DNA from: an uncultured Anaerolineales bacterium
GTDB taxonomy: Bacteria; Chloroflexota; Anaerolineae; Anaerolineales; Villigracilaceae
DNA length: 7,184 bases
Direction: 5' to 3'
Assembly (NCBI GenBank): GCA_938008865.1
Contig: CALLJA010000426.1
Location: 1 to 7,184, forward strand
In this document: piece by piece, positions 1 through 5,965 of the stretch
How the letters are laid out: each line of letters begins with the position of its first letter
Numbering within the stretch: the stretch's first letter is position 1
Notes under the pieces: model-generated
What the model was told of the DNA's origin: nothing
The model's input: the letters and a program-made list of their open reading frames with translations, nothing else
Database searches by the model: none
Made by a program: the position numbers and the translations under genes

Positions 1-5
1 GACGG

Positions 6-63
6 TCACAAAGGAAAAAATGCGGGCGATCAAGGTTTTTTTACTTCCTTGTGTACTTTGTGG
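6..63. repeat. CACAAAG-type degenerate repeat units, inverted pair
   Basis: The plus strand carries CACAAAGG at 7-14 followed by a run of A. The minus strand carries CCACAAAGTACACAAGG at 63-47, followed (reading down) by AAGT and a run of A at 42-36. The two copies face each other as an imperfect inverted repeat: CACAAAGGAA at 7-16 against TTCCTTGTG at 45-53, with one bulged base. The minus-strand copy itself looks like two tandem ACAAAG-like units. No reading frame or RNA gene is visible here. Degenerate ACACAAAGG-like tracts may be a dispersed intergenic repeat of this genome, but that is inference from one locus. Confidence 0.35.
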
Positions 64-65
64 TG

Positions 66-96
66 AGGCTCTTTCCCGTTAAAAACAGAAGAGCCT
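66..96. repeat. Inverted repeat, possible second hairpin after the liv operon
   Basis: AGGCTCTT at 66-73 and AAGAGCCT at 89-96 are perfect 8-base inverted arms around a 15-base loop. The stem is only moderately long, and neither strand has a clear T tract directly after it; the loop contains TTTTT on the minus strand. It sits about 10 bases beyond the main operon terminator, so it could be a back-up transcript-end structure or part of the neighbouring repeat. The pairing is seen directly; the role is uncertain. Confidence 0.35.
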
Positions 97-105
97 AAAT
101 TTATA

Positions 106-145
106 AACGAACCCGTTTTCACGCGGGGCGGAAAACGGGTTCGTT
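106..145 (-). terminator. Rho-independent-type terminator of the liv operon
   Basis: Positions 106-120 and 131-145 are perfect 15-base inverted arms (core CGAACCCGTTTTC / GAAAACGGGTTCG) with a 10-base loop rich in G and C. In the minus-strand transcript the hairpin begins 25 bases after the livF stop. Its 3' arm ends ...TTCGTT and is followed by TATAAATTT, a weak but U-rich tail. The position after the last gene and the strong stem make it the likely end of the operon. Because the stem is symmetric it could also stop transcripts coming from the other side. The T tract is imperfect, so termination strength is uncertain. Confidence 0.7.
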
Positions 146-170
146 GTTGCGCTGGATGTAACGGCCGGGT

Positions 171-878
171 TCATTCCACGCCGAGATAGGATTTTTGCAC
201 CATCTCGTTGTTCTTCAGGCTTTGGGCGTTGTCGCTCAGGATGATTTCGCCCGTTTGGAGGACGTATCCGCGGTGGGCGATGGACAGCGCCATGAGCGCA
301 TTCTGCTCCACCAGCAAAACAGTGGTACCTTCCTTGTTGATCTCCTGGATGATCTCGAAGATCAACTCCACCAGCAAGGGCGCGAGGCCCATCGAGGGTT
401 CGTCTAGCAGCAGGATCTTGGGCTTGGCCATCAGGGCGCGGCCCATGGCAAGCATCTGCTGTTCGCCGCCCGAGAGCGTGCCGCCCTTCTGGTTGATGCG
501 TTCCTTCAGGCGCGGAAAGAGTTTGAAGACGTGGTCGAGGTCCTCATTGAAGCCCGTGCGGTCCTTGCGGACGTAGGCTCCCATTTCCAGGTTTTCGAGC
601 ACGGTCATGCGCGGGAAGATCATGCGACCTTCGGGGCTTTGCGCCACGCCCAGCGCGGCAATCTGGTGGGCGGGCAGCTTGTGCAGTTCGACACCGTCCA
701 GCACGACCGAGCCTGAGCGCGGTTTGTTGAGGCCCTGAATGGTGCGCAGGGTGGTGCTCTTGCCCGCCCCGTTCGAGCCGATCAGGGTGACGATCTCGCC
801 GTCGTTGACGGTCAGCGAGATGCCTTTCAAGGCGTGGATGTTGCCGTAGTAGGTATGGACATCTTTTAGTTCAAGCAT
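171..878 (-). CDS. livF: Branched-chain amino acid ABC transporter, ATP-binding protein LivF
   Basis: This is one of the two cytoplasmic ATPases of a Liv/HAAT-type importer; ATP hydrolysis by the LivG-LivF pair powers substrate uptake through LivH-LivM. The 235-residue length is normal for LivF. Visible motifs: Walker A GSNGAGKST (34-42), Q-loop region around Q80 followed by SPEGRMIFP, signature LSGGEQQ (135-141), Walker B ILLLDEP (155-161), and the LivF-typical LLVEQN (188-193), in which Gln192 takes the place of the usual switch histidine. The end, with SYLGVE, matches the family's conserved C-terminus. The ATG at 878 has an AGGA site about nine bases upstream and starts 15 bases after the livG stop, so the gene is co-transcribed as the last cistron, followed by a hairpin terminator. 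Substrate specificity cannot be read from the ATPase. Confidence 0.95.
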   Translation of the reverse strand: MLELKDVHTYYGNIHALKGISLTVNDGEIVTLIGSNGAGKSTTLRTIQGLNKPRSGSVVLDGVELHKLPAHQIAALGVAQSPEGRMIFPRMTVLENLEMGAYVRKDRTGFNEDLDHVFKLFPRLKERINQKGGTLSGGEQQMLAMGRALMAKPKILLLDEPSMGLAPLLVELIFEIIQEINKEGTTVLLVEQNALMALSIAHRGYVLQTGEIILSDNAQSLKNNEMVQKSYLGVE

Positions 879-893
879 TGGGATCCTCGCCTC

Positions 894-1670
894 TTATTTG
901 GTGGCCGTACCCTTACCCAGGTAGGCCTCGATCACGCGCTCGTTCTTCTGGACCTCGGCGGGGGAGCCTTCGGCGATCTTCTCGCCGTAATCCAGCACCG
1001 AGACGCGGTCGGAGATGGCCATGACCACGCGCATGTGATGCTCGATCAGCAGGATGGTCAGATTCAATTCCTTGCGCAGGCGCTGGATGAAATTGGTCAG
1101 GTCGATGGTCTCGTTGGGATTCATACCCGCAGTTGGCTCGTCGAGCAGGAGCAGCTTGGGCTTGCTCGCCAGGGCGCGCGCGATCTCGAGACGGCGCTGG
1201 AGGCCGTAGGGCAGGTTCTTGGCAGTCACGTTCGCATCGCCGCGCTTCAACCCAACGTATTCGAGCAAGTCCAGCGCGCGGGCGCGGGCCTCGGCTTCCT
1301 CTTTCATGGTGGCGGGTGTGCGCAGGATCTGGCCGACCAGGTTCGAGGTCAGGCGGCAGTGCTCGCCGACCAACACGTTCTCGATGGCCGACATGTTCGC
1401 GAATAGGCGGATGTTCTGGAAGGTGCGGGCGATGCCCAGCGAGGTCACCTGGAAGGACTTAAGGCCCGCCAGGCTGTGGCCGTCGAAGGTCATCTCGCCG
1501 CTGGTGGGAGTATAGACGCGGGTGATGGTATTGAAGAAGGTGGTCTTGCCCGCGCCGTTCGGACCGATCACCGAGGCGATCATGCCCTGTTCCATAGTGA
1601 AGTCAACCTTGTTGACGGCGGTCAGGCCGCCGAAGACCATGGTGATGGCTTTTGCGTCGAAGAAGTTCAT
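894..1670 (-). CDS. livG: Branched-chain amino acid ABC transporter, ATP-binding protein LivG
   Basis: Second ATPase of the importer, 258 residues, a normal LivG length. Motifs in order: Walker A GPNGAGKTT (36-44), Q-loop ARTFQNIRLF (81-90), LivG-type signature NLPYGLQRRLEIARAL (152-167), Walker B LLLLDEPTAGMNP (173-185), switch histidine in LIEHHM (208-213), and the LivG C-terminal segment ending VIEAYLGKG. The signature uses the family's PYG form in place of SGG; residue 157 is Leu where Gln is common, a mild variation. Unlike LivF it keeps the switch histidine, so the pair has one canonical and one Gln-type switch, as usual for this family. The ATG at 1670 follows the livM stop by nine bases, with GGAGG five bases upstream overlapping that stop. 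It should pair with LivF under LivH and LivM at the inner face of the membrane. Confidence 0.95.
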   Translation of the reverse strand: MNFFDAKAITMVFGGLTAVNKVDFTMEQGMIASVIGPNGAGKTTFFNTITRVYTPTSGEMTFDGHSLAGLKSFQVTSLGIARTFQNIRLFANMSAIENVLVGEHCRLTSNLVGQILRTPATMKEEAEARARALDLLEYVGLKRGDANVTAKNLPYGLQRRLEIARALASKPKLLLLDEPTAGMNPNETIDLTNFIQRLRKELNLTILLIEHHMRVVMAISDRVSVLDYGEKIAEGSPAEVQKNERVIEAYLGKGTATK

Positions 1671-1675
1671 GTCAG

Positions 1676-1682
1676 CCTCCTA
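1676..1682 (-). promoter_or_regulatory. livG ribosome binding site fused to the livM stop codon (TAGGAGG)
   Basis: The livM stop TAG (1682-1680) is the first part of TAGGAGG on the minus strand; the ATG of livG follows five bases later. Ribosomes finishing livM therefore cover the livG start site, which favours coupled translation. The same arrangement occurs at livH/livM. Confidence 0.8.
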
Positions 1683-3230
1683 TCCTTCCGCCTTTGCGGG
1701 CGCAGCGAGTTCCTCGTCTGCGTGCATCTCGGCGCGCACCTGCGCGTTGGGGATCAGGCCTTCAGGGCGGACCGCCATCATGATGACCAGCGTCAGGCCG
1801 AAGAGCAGGAAGCGGTACAAGATCGGGTTGGCATTGTCCTTGACGGCCAGTTGCACCACGGGGTCGCTGATGGAGGGCAGCACAGTGTGGGTCAGCAGGG
1901 AGGCCAGGAAGTCCTTGAGCGCGGGCAGGAACAGGCGGTCGGCGATCATGATGACCAGGCCGCCGACGATCACGCCGTTTATGTTGCCGATGCCACCCAG
2001 GATGACCACGCACAGGATCATGATGGAAGCGCTGAAGTCGAACACGCTCGGGAAAATGCCCGCGATGTAGGCGGCGTAGAAGGCGCCTGCAAACCCCGAA
2101 AAGGTGGCGCCCATGGCGAAAGCAGCCAGCTTGGTCTTTACGGGGTCAATGCCCATCTGCGAGGCGGCCAATTCATCTTCGCGGATGGCCATCCATGCGC
2201 GGCCCAAACGGCTGTCGCGCAGGCGGCGGATGATGAAGACTGAAAGCAGGATGATCGCGATGATCAGGAAGTACCAGGGAATCGGATTGGCCGACTTGAA
2301 TTCGCCGATGATCGGCAGGATGGGACGTCCAATCGGGCTGATGCCCTTTTCGCCCGCGGTCAGGTCGGCGTGCTCCACCAGCGTGATGCAGGCCATGGTC
2401 GTTTCCGCCCCAAATAGGCGGATGAAGCCCGGGATGATCCAACAGGTGAGCGGTTCCTTGATGGTCACGTCGATCAGGTTCTTGAACAACACAGGCACGA
2501 TCTCGCCGAAGCCAAGCGTCACGATGGCGAGGTAGTCGCCGCGCAACGGTAGGGTTGGCGCGCCGAGCATCAGGCCCCAGACGGCTGCCATGGCGGCGGC
2601 GATCCAAATCACCAGCCAGAAATTGAGGTAGATGCCGTGCTGGGGCGAAGACAGGATGCCCGTGGTATATGCGCCGATGGCAAAGAAGGCCGCGTAGCCC
2701 AGGTCGAGTAGGCCCGCATAGCCAACCACGATGTTCAGGCCCAAGCCAAGGATCACGAAGATCAGCGCGAAGATGATCTGGGCGGTCCAGCGCAGGGCGG
2801 TGGCCTTGTCTACGAAGGGGAAGACGATTACCAGCAGGGCCAACAGCACAAACTTGGCCATGCGCTCCTGCTTTTCGGGCAGGCCGCTCAGGGAAGCCAG
2901 CAGGGCGGTGAATAGGACTGCGCCAAGGAAACCGATCAGATTAGCCTTGAACACGATGTCAGCGGCGGCGGGACGTTTCCCAACCGCGTCCATCACGGCG
3001 CTGTTCTGGTAATAGCTCAGGGCCACCAGCAGGACGCCCGCCACGAGCGCGGTCGGCAGGACGGTCAATGCGATCTTAAGCGGGTCCCTGCGCTCGAACT
3101 TTCCACCCAGGCCAAGTCCCAGGCCGATGCCCATCAGGCTGCCGATCACGGCCACCGACCAGCCCCCGAATAGGAAGGTCAAAAAGCCGCCGATGATTCC
3201 AAACGTGACGCCAGTTCTGAGATGTTTCAT
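1680..3230 (-). CDS. livM: Branched-chain amino acid ABC transporter, permease LivM, with extra N-terminal membrane domain
   Basis: Integral membrane subunit that pairs with LivH to form the solute path. The core (about residues 124-495) has the LivM signature GLNIVVGYAGLLDLGYAAFF (164-183), TLGFGEIV (238-245), the EAA loop GRAWMAIREDELAASQMG (343-360) that contacts the ATPase, GGIGNINGVIVGG (412-424), and the end VRPEGLIP (487-494). At 516 residues it is longer than usual for LivM (commonly about 300-430). About 123 extra residues precede the point where ordinary LivM proteins begin. They hold roughly four hydrophobic segments (about 8-22, 24-42, 52-73, 96-115), the first two Gly-rich. A further insertion of roughly 30 residues lies near 254-288, ahead of LTAGEKGI, which corresponds to the usual LTGGxNGI. 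The ATG at 3230 has AGGAGG seven bases upstream overlapping the livH stop, which strongly supports the long form. An internal ATG at 2861 with AGGAG close by could make a canonical-length product. Confidence 0.93.
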   Translation of the reverse strand: MKHLRTGVTFGIIGGFLTFLFGGWSVAVIGSLMGIGLGLGLGGKFERRDPLKIALTVLPTALVAGVLLVALSYYQNSAVMDAVGKRPAAADIVFKANLIGFLGAVLFTALLASLSGLPEKQERMAKFVLLALLVIVFPFVDKATALRWTAQIIFALIFVILGLGLNIVVGYAGLLDLGYAAFFAIGAYTTGILSSPQHGIYLNFWLVIWIAAAMAAVWGLMLGAPTLPLRGDYLAIVTLGFGEIVPVLFKNLIDVTIKEPLTCWIIPGFIRLFGAETTMACITLVEHADLTAGEKGISPIGRPILPIIGEFKSANPIPWYFLIIAIILLSVFIIRRLRDSRLGRAWMAIREDELAASQMGIDPVKTKLAAFAMGATFSGFAGAFYAAYIAGIFPSVFDFSASIMILCVVILGGIGNINGVIVGGLVIMIADRLFLPALKDFLASLLTHTVLPSISDPVVQLAVKDNANPILYRFLLFGLTLVIMMAVRPEGLIPNAQVRAEMHADEELAAPAKAEG

Positions 3231-3237
3231 GAGACCA

Positions 3238-3244
3238 CCTCCTA
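3238..3244 (-). promoter_or_regulatory. livM ribosome binding site fused to the livH stop codon (TAGGAGG)
   Basis: The livH stop TAG (3244-3242) opens TAGGAGG on the minus strand, and the livM ATG follows after seven bases, an ideal spacing. It fixes the livM start at 3230 and hence the long N-terminal form of LivM, and implies translational coupling with livH. Confidence 0.8.
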
Positions 3245-4357
3245 GGCTTTCTGGCCCGTCTGTTCACCGAGCAGGCCGGTGGGGCGGAAGAGCAGAATCA
3301 GCACCAGCACCGCGAAGACCCAGGCGTTGGTCCAGCGCGCGTTGAGGTAACCGTCAGAGAAGGAGGCCAGCAGGCCGATCATGAAGCCGCCCAGCATGGC
3401 GCCCGTGATATTGCCGATTCCACCCAGCACCGCCGCCGTGAAGGATTGCAGGCCGGCACGGAAGCCCATGAACCACCAGGCGGTATTGTTATACAAGCCA
3501 GCCATCAGGCCCGCCGCGCCCGCCAGCCCACCGCCAATCAGGAAGGTGGCTGTGATGACCCAGTCGATGTCGATGCCGAGCATCTTGGCTGCGTCGCGGT
3601 TTTGGGCGGTGGCGCGCATGGCCTTGCCCAGACGGGTGCGTTGTACGAAGAGATACAGGCTGATCATCAGGGTGACAGCCAGCACGATCACCATCAAGTC
3701 CTTGATGGTGAAGCGCAGGGCCAGGCCCGAGGAGGCCAGCAGATTGACGTCCCAGCCCATGCTGGTAAACAGCACCCCCAGCATATCGGGGAAGACCTTC
3801 TGCGAGGCGCCACCAGTCGTGCCAAAGGAGGGCACCAGCCAGGCCTGCGCGGCCCACATCAGGCCGATATTTTCGATGATAAAAGACATACCGATGGCAG
3901 AGATCAACGGCGCCAGACGCGGGGCATTGCGCAGCCGACGATAGGCCAGTCGTTCGATGGTGGCGTTGAGGGTGGCCCCCACCACGATGGCAATCACTAG
4001 CGCCAGGATAAGGCCGAAGATAATCCTGGCAGGATCCTTGCTTTCGAGAGTTCCGGTCAATGATAGAACGGTCAGGGAGGTAAAAACGCCGATCATGTAT
4101 ACATCGCCGTGGGCGAAGTTGATCAGTTCAATGATGCCGTAGACCATGGTGTATCCCAGCGCGATGATGGCGATGATCGCGCCGTTGGAAATGCCGATGA
4201 TCAGGAATTGGATCAATTGCATCGGGTTGGCTTTGATGGCCGCGGCAATGGCAGGGACGTCCAACCCCGCGATGGGCCCGATCAGGAATACGATATAAAG
4301 AGCAATTGCGAGAGTGCCCAGTCCTCGCCAGTTGATTTTCTTCTTTGTGGTTTCCAT
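3242..4357 (-). CDS. livH: Branched-chain amino acid ABC transporter, permease LivH, with N-terminal extension
   Basis: Membrane permease, partner of LivM. It carries the LivH signature ALGYTMVYGIIELINFAHGD (66-85), the ERLAYRRLR loop (135-143), the EAA-type coupling loop LGKAMRATAQNRDAAKMLGI (243-262), GGIGNITGAMLGG (312-324) and the terminal LLFRPTGLLG (355-364). It is 371 residues long, against about 290-310 for common LivH. The surplus lies in an N-terminal extension of about 45 residues with one hydrophobic segment (about 14-31) before the usual LivH beginning near residue 46, and in a longer loop around 177-215. The ATG at 4357 has GAGGAG four bases upstream, whereas the internal ATG at residue 46 has no such site, so the extension is taken as real. 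The gene lies 73 bases after livK, separated by a hairpin, and 11 bases before livM. Probable substrates are hydrophobic or related amino acids; amides or urea are possible in this family. Confidence 0.93.
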   Translation of the reverse strand: METTKKKINWRGLGTLAIALYIVFLIGPIAGLDVPAIAAAIKANPMQLIQFLIIGISNGAIIAIIALGYTMVYGIIELINFAHGDVYMIGVFTSLTVLSLTGTLESKDPARIIFGLILALVIAIVVGATLNATIERLAYRRLRNAPRLAPLISAIGMSFIIENIGLMWAAQAWLVPSFGTTGGASQKVFPDMLGVLFTSMGWDVNLLASSGLALRFTIKDLMVIVLAVTLMISLYLFVQRTRLGKAMRATAQNRDAAKMLGIDIDWVITATFLIGGGLAGAAGLMAGLYNNTAWWFMGFRAGLQSFTAAVLGGIGNITGAMLGGFMIGLLASFSDGYLNARWTNAWVFAVLVLILLFRPTGLLGEQTGQKA

Positions 4358-4378
4358 GGCGCTCCTCAGTCTGCTGCC

Positions 4379-4411
4379 AAAATAAGGGGCGGCATGTTGC
4401 CATGCCGCCCC
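4379..4411 (-). terminator. Intercistronic terminator-like hairpin between livK and livH
   Basis: GGGGCGGCATG at 4386-4396 and CATGCCGCCCC at 4401-4411 are perfect 11-base arms with a 4-base loop. In the minus-strand transcript the stem is followed at once by TTATTTT (4385-4379), the layout of an intrinsic terminator. It starts 19 bases after the livK stop, while livH begins 21 bases beyond the T tract with no obvious promoter between. A partial terminator or 3'-end stabiliser here would leave more livK message than livHMGF message, which fits the higher demand for binding protein in ABC importers. Structure is seen; partial read-through is inferred. Confidence 0.8.
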
Positions 4412-4430
4412 TGGGGACGTGCGGAGTTAC

Positions 4431-5732
4431 TTATCTGAAGGTGCCCACGGAAACGTAGGCGCCGTCCTTGACCTGGTAGAAGGTCATGTCGGTCAGACTG
4501 GTGTCGCCGTTGGCGTCGAATGACCAGGTGCCGAGTGCGCCGTCGAAGTTCTTGATGGCGAAGACCGCGGTGTTGACGGCCGCGCGGTCGGTGGGATCGC
4601 CACCGGCGGCGCAGACATCCTCGATGGCCTTGAGGGCCACGTTCATGGTCTCATAGCCGTAGACGGCGTAGGGCTCCGTCAGGGCGCCGAACTTGGCTTC
4701 GTAGTCTTTGACGAACTGCTGGCCCGCGGCGGGCAGCTCGGAGAGCGGCACACCCGCAACGGAGGCATACGCGCCCGCAGCCACATCCGCCCCTGCGCCG
4801 TCGATGAAGGCCTGGGTCTGGATGCCGTCGGGACCGACATACTTGACGGTCTCGTTGTCGCCCATGATGGCGACCTTGTCTTTGAGGAGTTGGGAGGCGT
4901 TGTTATCAACCACCATGCCAACGTAGATGGCGTCGGGCGGGCCGCCGGCATTGCTGGTGGAGATCTTGGTCATCAGGGCCTTGTAGTCGGCGGCCTTCGG
5001 GTCGATGCCTTCATGGCCGAGCACGGTCAGGCCGATTTCCTTGGCGGTGGCTTCGAATACGTCCGCCACGCCCTTGCCGTACAGTTCCTGGTCGTCCAGG
5101 ATGTAGACGGTGGTGGCGCCGAGGGACTTCACGAAGTTGGCCGCAACCTTGCCCTGGATGTCGTCAGCAGCAACGACGCGGGAGTAGGAGCGGACGCCGG
5201 TCGGGTAGTAGGAGTCGGTCACGCCGGGCAGGTCCTTGTCGGCCTTGGTCAGGCCGGGGTTGGTGTTGGCCGGGGAGATCATGGTCAGCGGGCCGGCGGC
5301 GTTCAGGATCGGGATGGACAGCTTGGCAGCGCCCGAGTTGAACGTGCCCAGGTAGGCCACGATGGACGGGTCGGCGGCGGCCTTGTTGGCGTTTTCGGTT
5401 TCGACAGCCGGGTCCCATTTGCCGAGCGCGGCAGAGGCGTCATCCCAAGCTTCGTATTCCAGGGTGTACTTGCCGCCACAGGCAGTGTAATTGGCCTGTT
5501 CGAGGCGCAACTGCATGGCGTTGACGATGGTCTGGGTCTGGGTGAGGGACGAGCCGGTCATGGGCAGGCTGGACACAATTTTGAGGGTGCCCATGGGGCC
5601 TGCGGCCGCGGGTTCGGTGGCGGCAGGTTCCGGGTTGGAAGGGGCTTCCGTGGCGGCAGGGGTGCCGCAGGCGGCGAGCGCCAGGCTGGCGATCACCAGG
5701 ACGGAAAGCAGTGCGAGCAAGCGCTTGGTCAT
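4431..5732 (-). CDS. livK: Branched-chain amino acid ABC transporter, substrate-binding lipoprotein LivK
   Basis: Extracellular solute-binding protein of the type 1 periplasmic fold (Peripla_BP_6-like) that delivers ligand to LivHM. The 433 residues begin with a lipoprotein signal peptide: Lys-Arg n-region, hydrophobic core, lipobox LAAC with Cys22 as the lipidated residue. A Pro/Ala/Thr/Glu-rich tether follows (about 23-47). The binding domain starts near GTLKIVSSLPMTG (48-60), with family blocks YLGTFNSGAAKLSIPILNAA (127-146), SPANTNPGLT (153-162), ELYGKGVADVF (216-226) and YAVYGYETMNVALKAIE (355-371). The start is placed at the ATG at 5732 because GGAGGAG lies seven bases upstream and the signal peptide begins there. 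The frame stays open a further 30 codons upstream to 5822, but that would bury the signal peptide behind a charged stretch. Ligand class is inferred from family and operon; related proteins also bind amides, urea or aromatic acids. Confidence 0.94.
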   Translation of the reverse strand: MTKRLLALLSVLVIASLALAACGTPAATEAPSNPEPAATEPAAAGPMGTLKIVSSLPMTGSSLTQTQTIVNAMQLRLEQANYTACGGKYTLEYEAWDDASAALGKWDPAVETENANKAAADPSIVAYLGTFNSGAAKLSIPILNAAGPLTMISPANTNPGLTKADKDLPGVTDSYYPTGVRSYSRVVAADDIQGKVAANFVKSLGATTVYILDDQELYGKGVADVFEATAKEIGLTVLGHEGIDPKAADYKALMTKISTSNAGGPPDAIYVGMVVDNNASQLLKDKVAIMGDNETVKYVGPDGIQTQAFIDGAGADVAAGAYASVAGVPLSELPAAGQQFVKDYEAKFGALTEPYAVYGYETMNVALKAIEDVCAAGGDPTDRAAVNTAVFAIKNFDGALGTWSFDANGDTSLTDMTFYQVKDGAYVSVGTFR

Positions 5733-5739
5733 TTTCTTA

Positions 5740-5746
5740 CTCCTCC
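5740..5746 (-). promoter_or_regulatory. livK ribosome binding site that decides the start
   Basis: GGAGGAG on the minus strand lies seven bases before the ATG at 5732. It favours this start over the in-frame GTG/ATG at 5822/5819, whose Shine-Dalgarno-like sequence is only one or two bases away and therefore too close. Confidence 0.8.
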
Positions 5747-5793
5747 GAGGTCTTGGTTTGTGAACTTCGCCCGTGTGGGCCAAATCAAAACGA

Positions 5794-5829
5794 GCAGACA
5801 GGGCTGGCGTTGTCTGCATCACCTCCTTT
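5794..5829 (-). promoter_or_regulatory. Orphan extended Shine-Dalgarno sequence and hairpin in the livK leader
   Basis: The minus strand reads AAAGGAGGTGAT at 5829-5818, complementary over 12 bases to the conserved 3' end of bacterial 16S rRNA (ATCACCTCCTTT). It is stronger than the real livK site, yet a GTG overlaps it and an ATG abuts it, so efficient initiation right there is unlikely. Immediately downstream, GCAGACA/TGTCTGC (5817-5811 and 5800-5794) form a 7-base stem with a 10-base loop, followed by TCGTTTTGATTTG. The reading frame from this site runs in phase into livK. Possible roles are a ribosome standby or pausing site, or a leader control element; it may also be chance. Sequence facts are seen, function is unproven. 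Confidence 0.4.
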
Positions 5830-5936
5830 CGGCGAAATTGTTGGTGAAGCCTACTTACAAGAAAGCCGGAGAAATTTCATAGTGGAAGTTTCTCTCGGCT
5901 CTGATGCACTTGCTAATCTTAAATTATTAAAATCCA

Positions 5937-5965
5937 ATGGTACGATAATTCGTTCATCCCGTCAA
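5937..5965 (-). promoter_or_regulatory. Candidate sigma70-type promoter for the liv operon
   Basis: On the minus strand, TTGACG (5965-5960) and TACCAT (5942-5937) are separated by 17 bases, matching the -35 and -10 consensus at five and four of six positions. The predicted start near 5930 would give a leader of roughly 200 bases before the livK ATG. The surrounding 5880-5980 stretch is clearly richer in A and T than the genes. No terminator is visible after the upstream gene, so read-through may add to operon transcription. Other AT-rich -10-like words nearby (for example TAATAAT at 5930-5924) prevent a firm call. Confidence 0.45.

Noticed and set aside
300..305. Missing switch histidine in LivF (Gln192)
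   Set aside because: The VEQN form is usual for LivF proteins, so this is not a defect of this copy.
1162..1215. Missing SGG in the LivG signature motif
   Set aside because: The PYG form is typical of LivG; only Leu157 in place of the common Gln is a mild variation.
1476..2243. Plus-strand open frame of 255 codons opposite livG and livM
   Set aside because: Its composition (His/Gln/Asp/Gly-rich) is the typical shadow of hydrophobic membrane-protein codons; no motif and no ribosome site supports it.
5769..5780. GCCC-GTGT-GGGC mini-hairpin in the livK leader
   Set aside because: Four base pairs only; expected by chance in G+C-rich DNA.
5818..5829. Plus-strand ATCACCTCCTTT as the 3' end of a 16S rRNA gene
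   Set aside because: The bases upstream do not match the conserved 16S terminal helix; the match is simply the complement of a strong Shine-Dalgarno sequence.
4890..5882. Long plus-strand open frame of 330 codons opposite livK
   Set aside because: It is Gly/Val/Arg-rich low-complexity translation of the opposite strand of a G+C-rich gene, with no recognisable domain; livK on the minus strand has full family motifs.
5851..5905. Tiny frame for the peptide MKFLRLSCK in the livK leader, as a possible amino acid-sensing leader peptide
   Set aside because: Only two leucine codons, no ribosome site, and no alternative terminator hairpins were found, so attenuation control is not supported.
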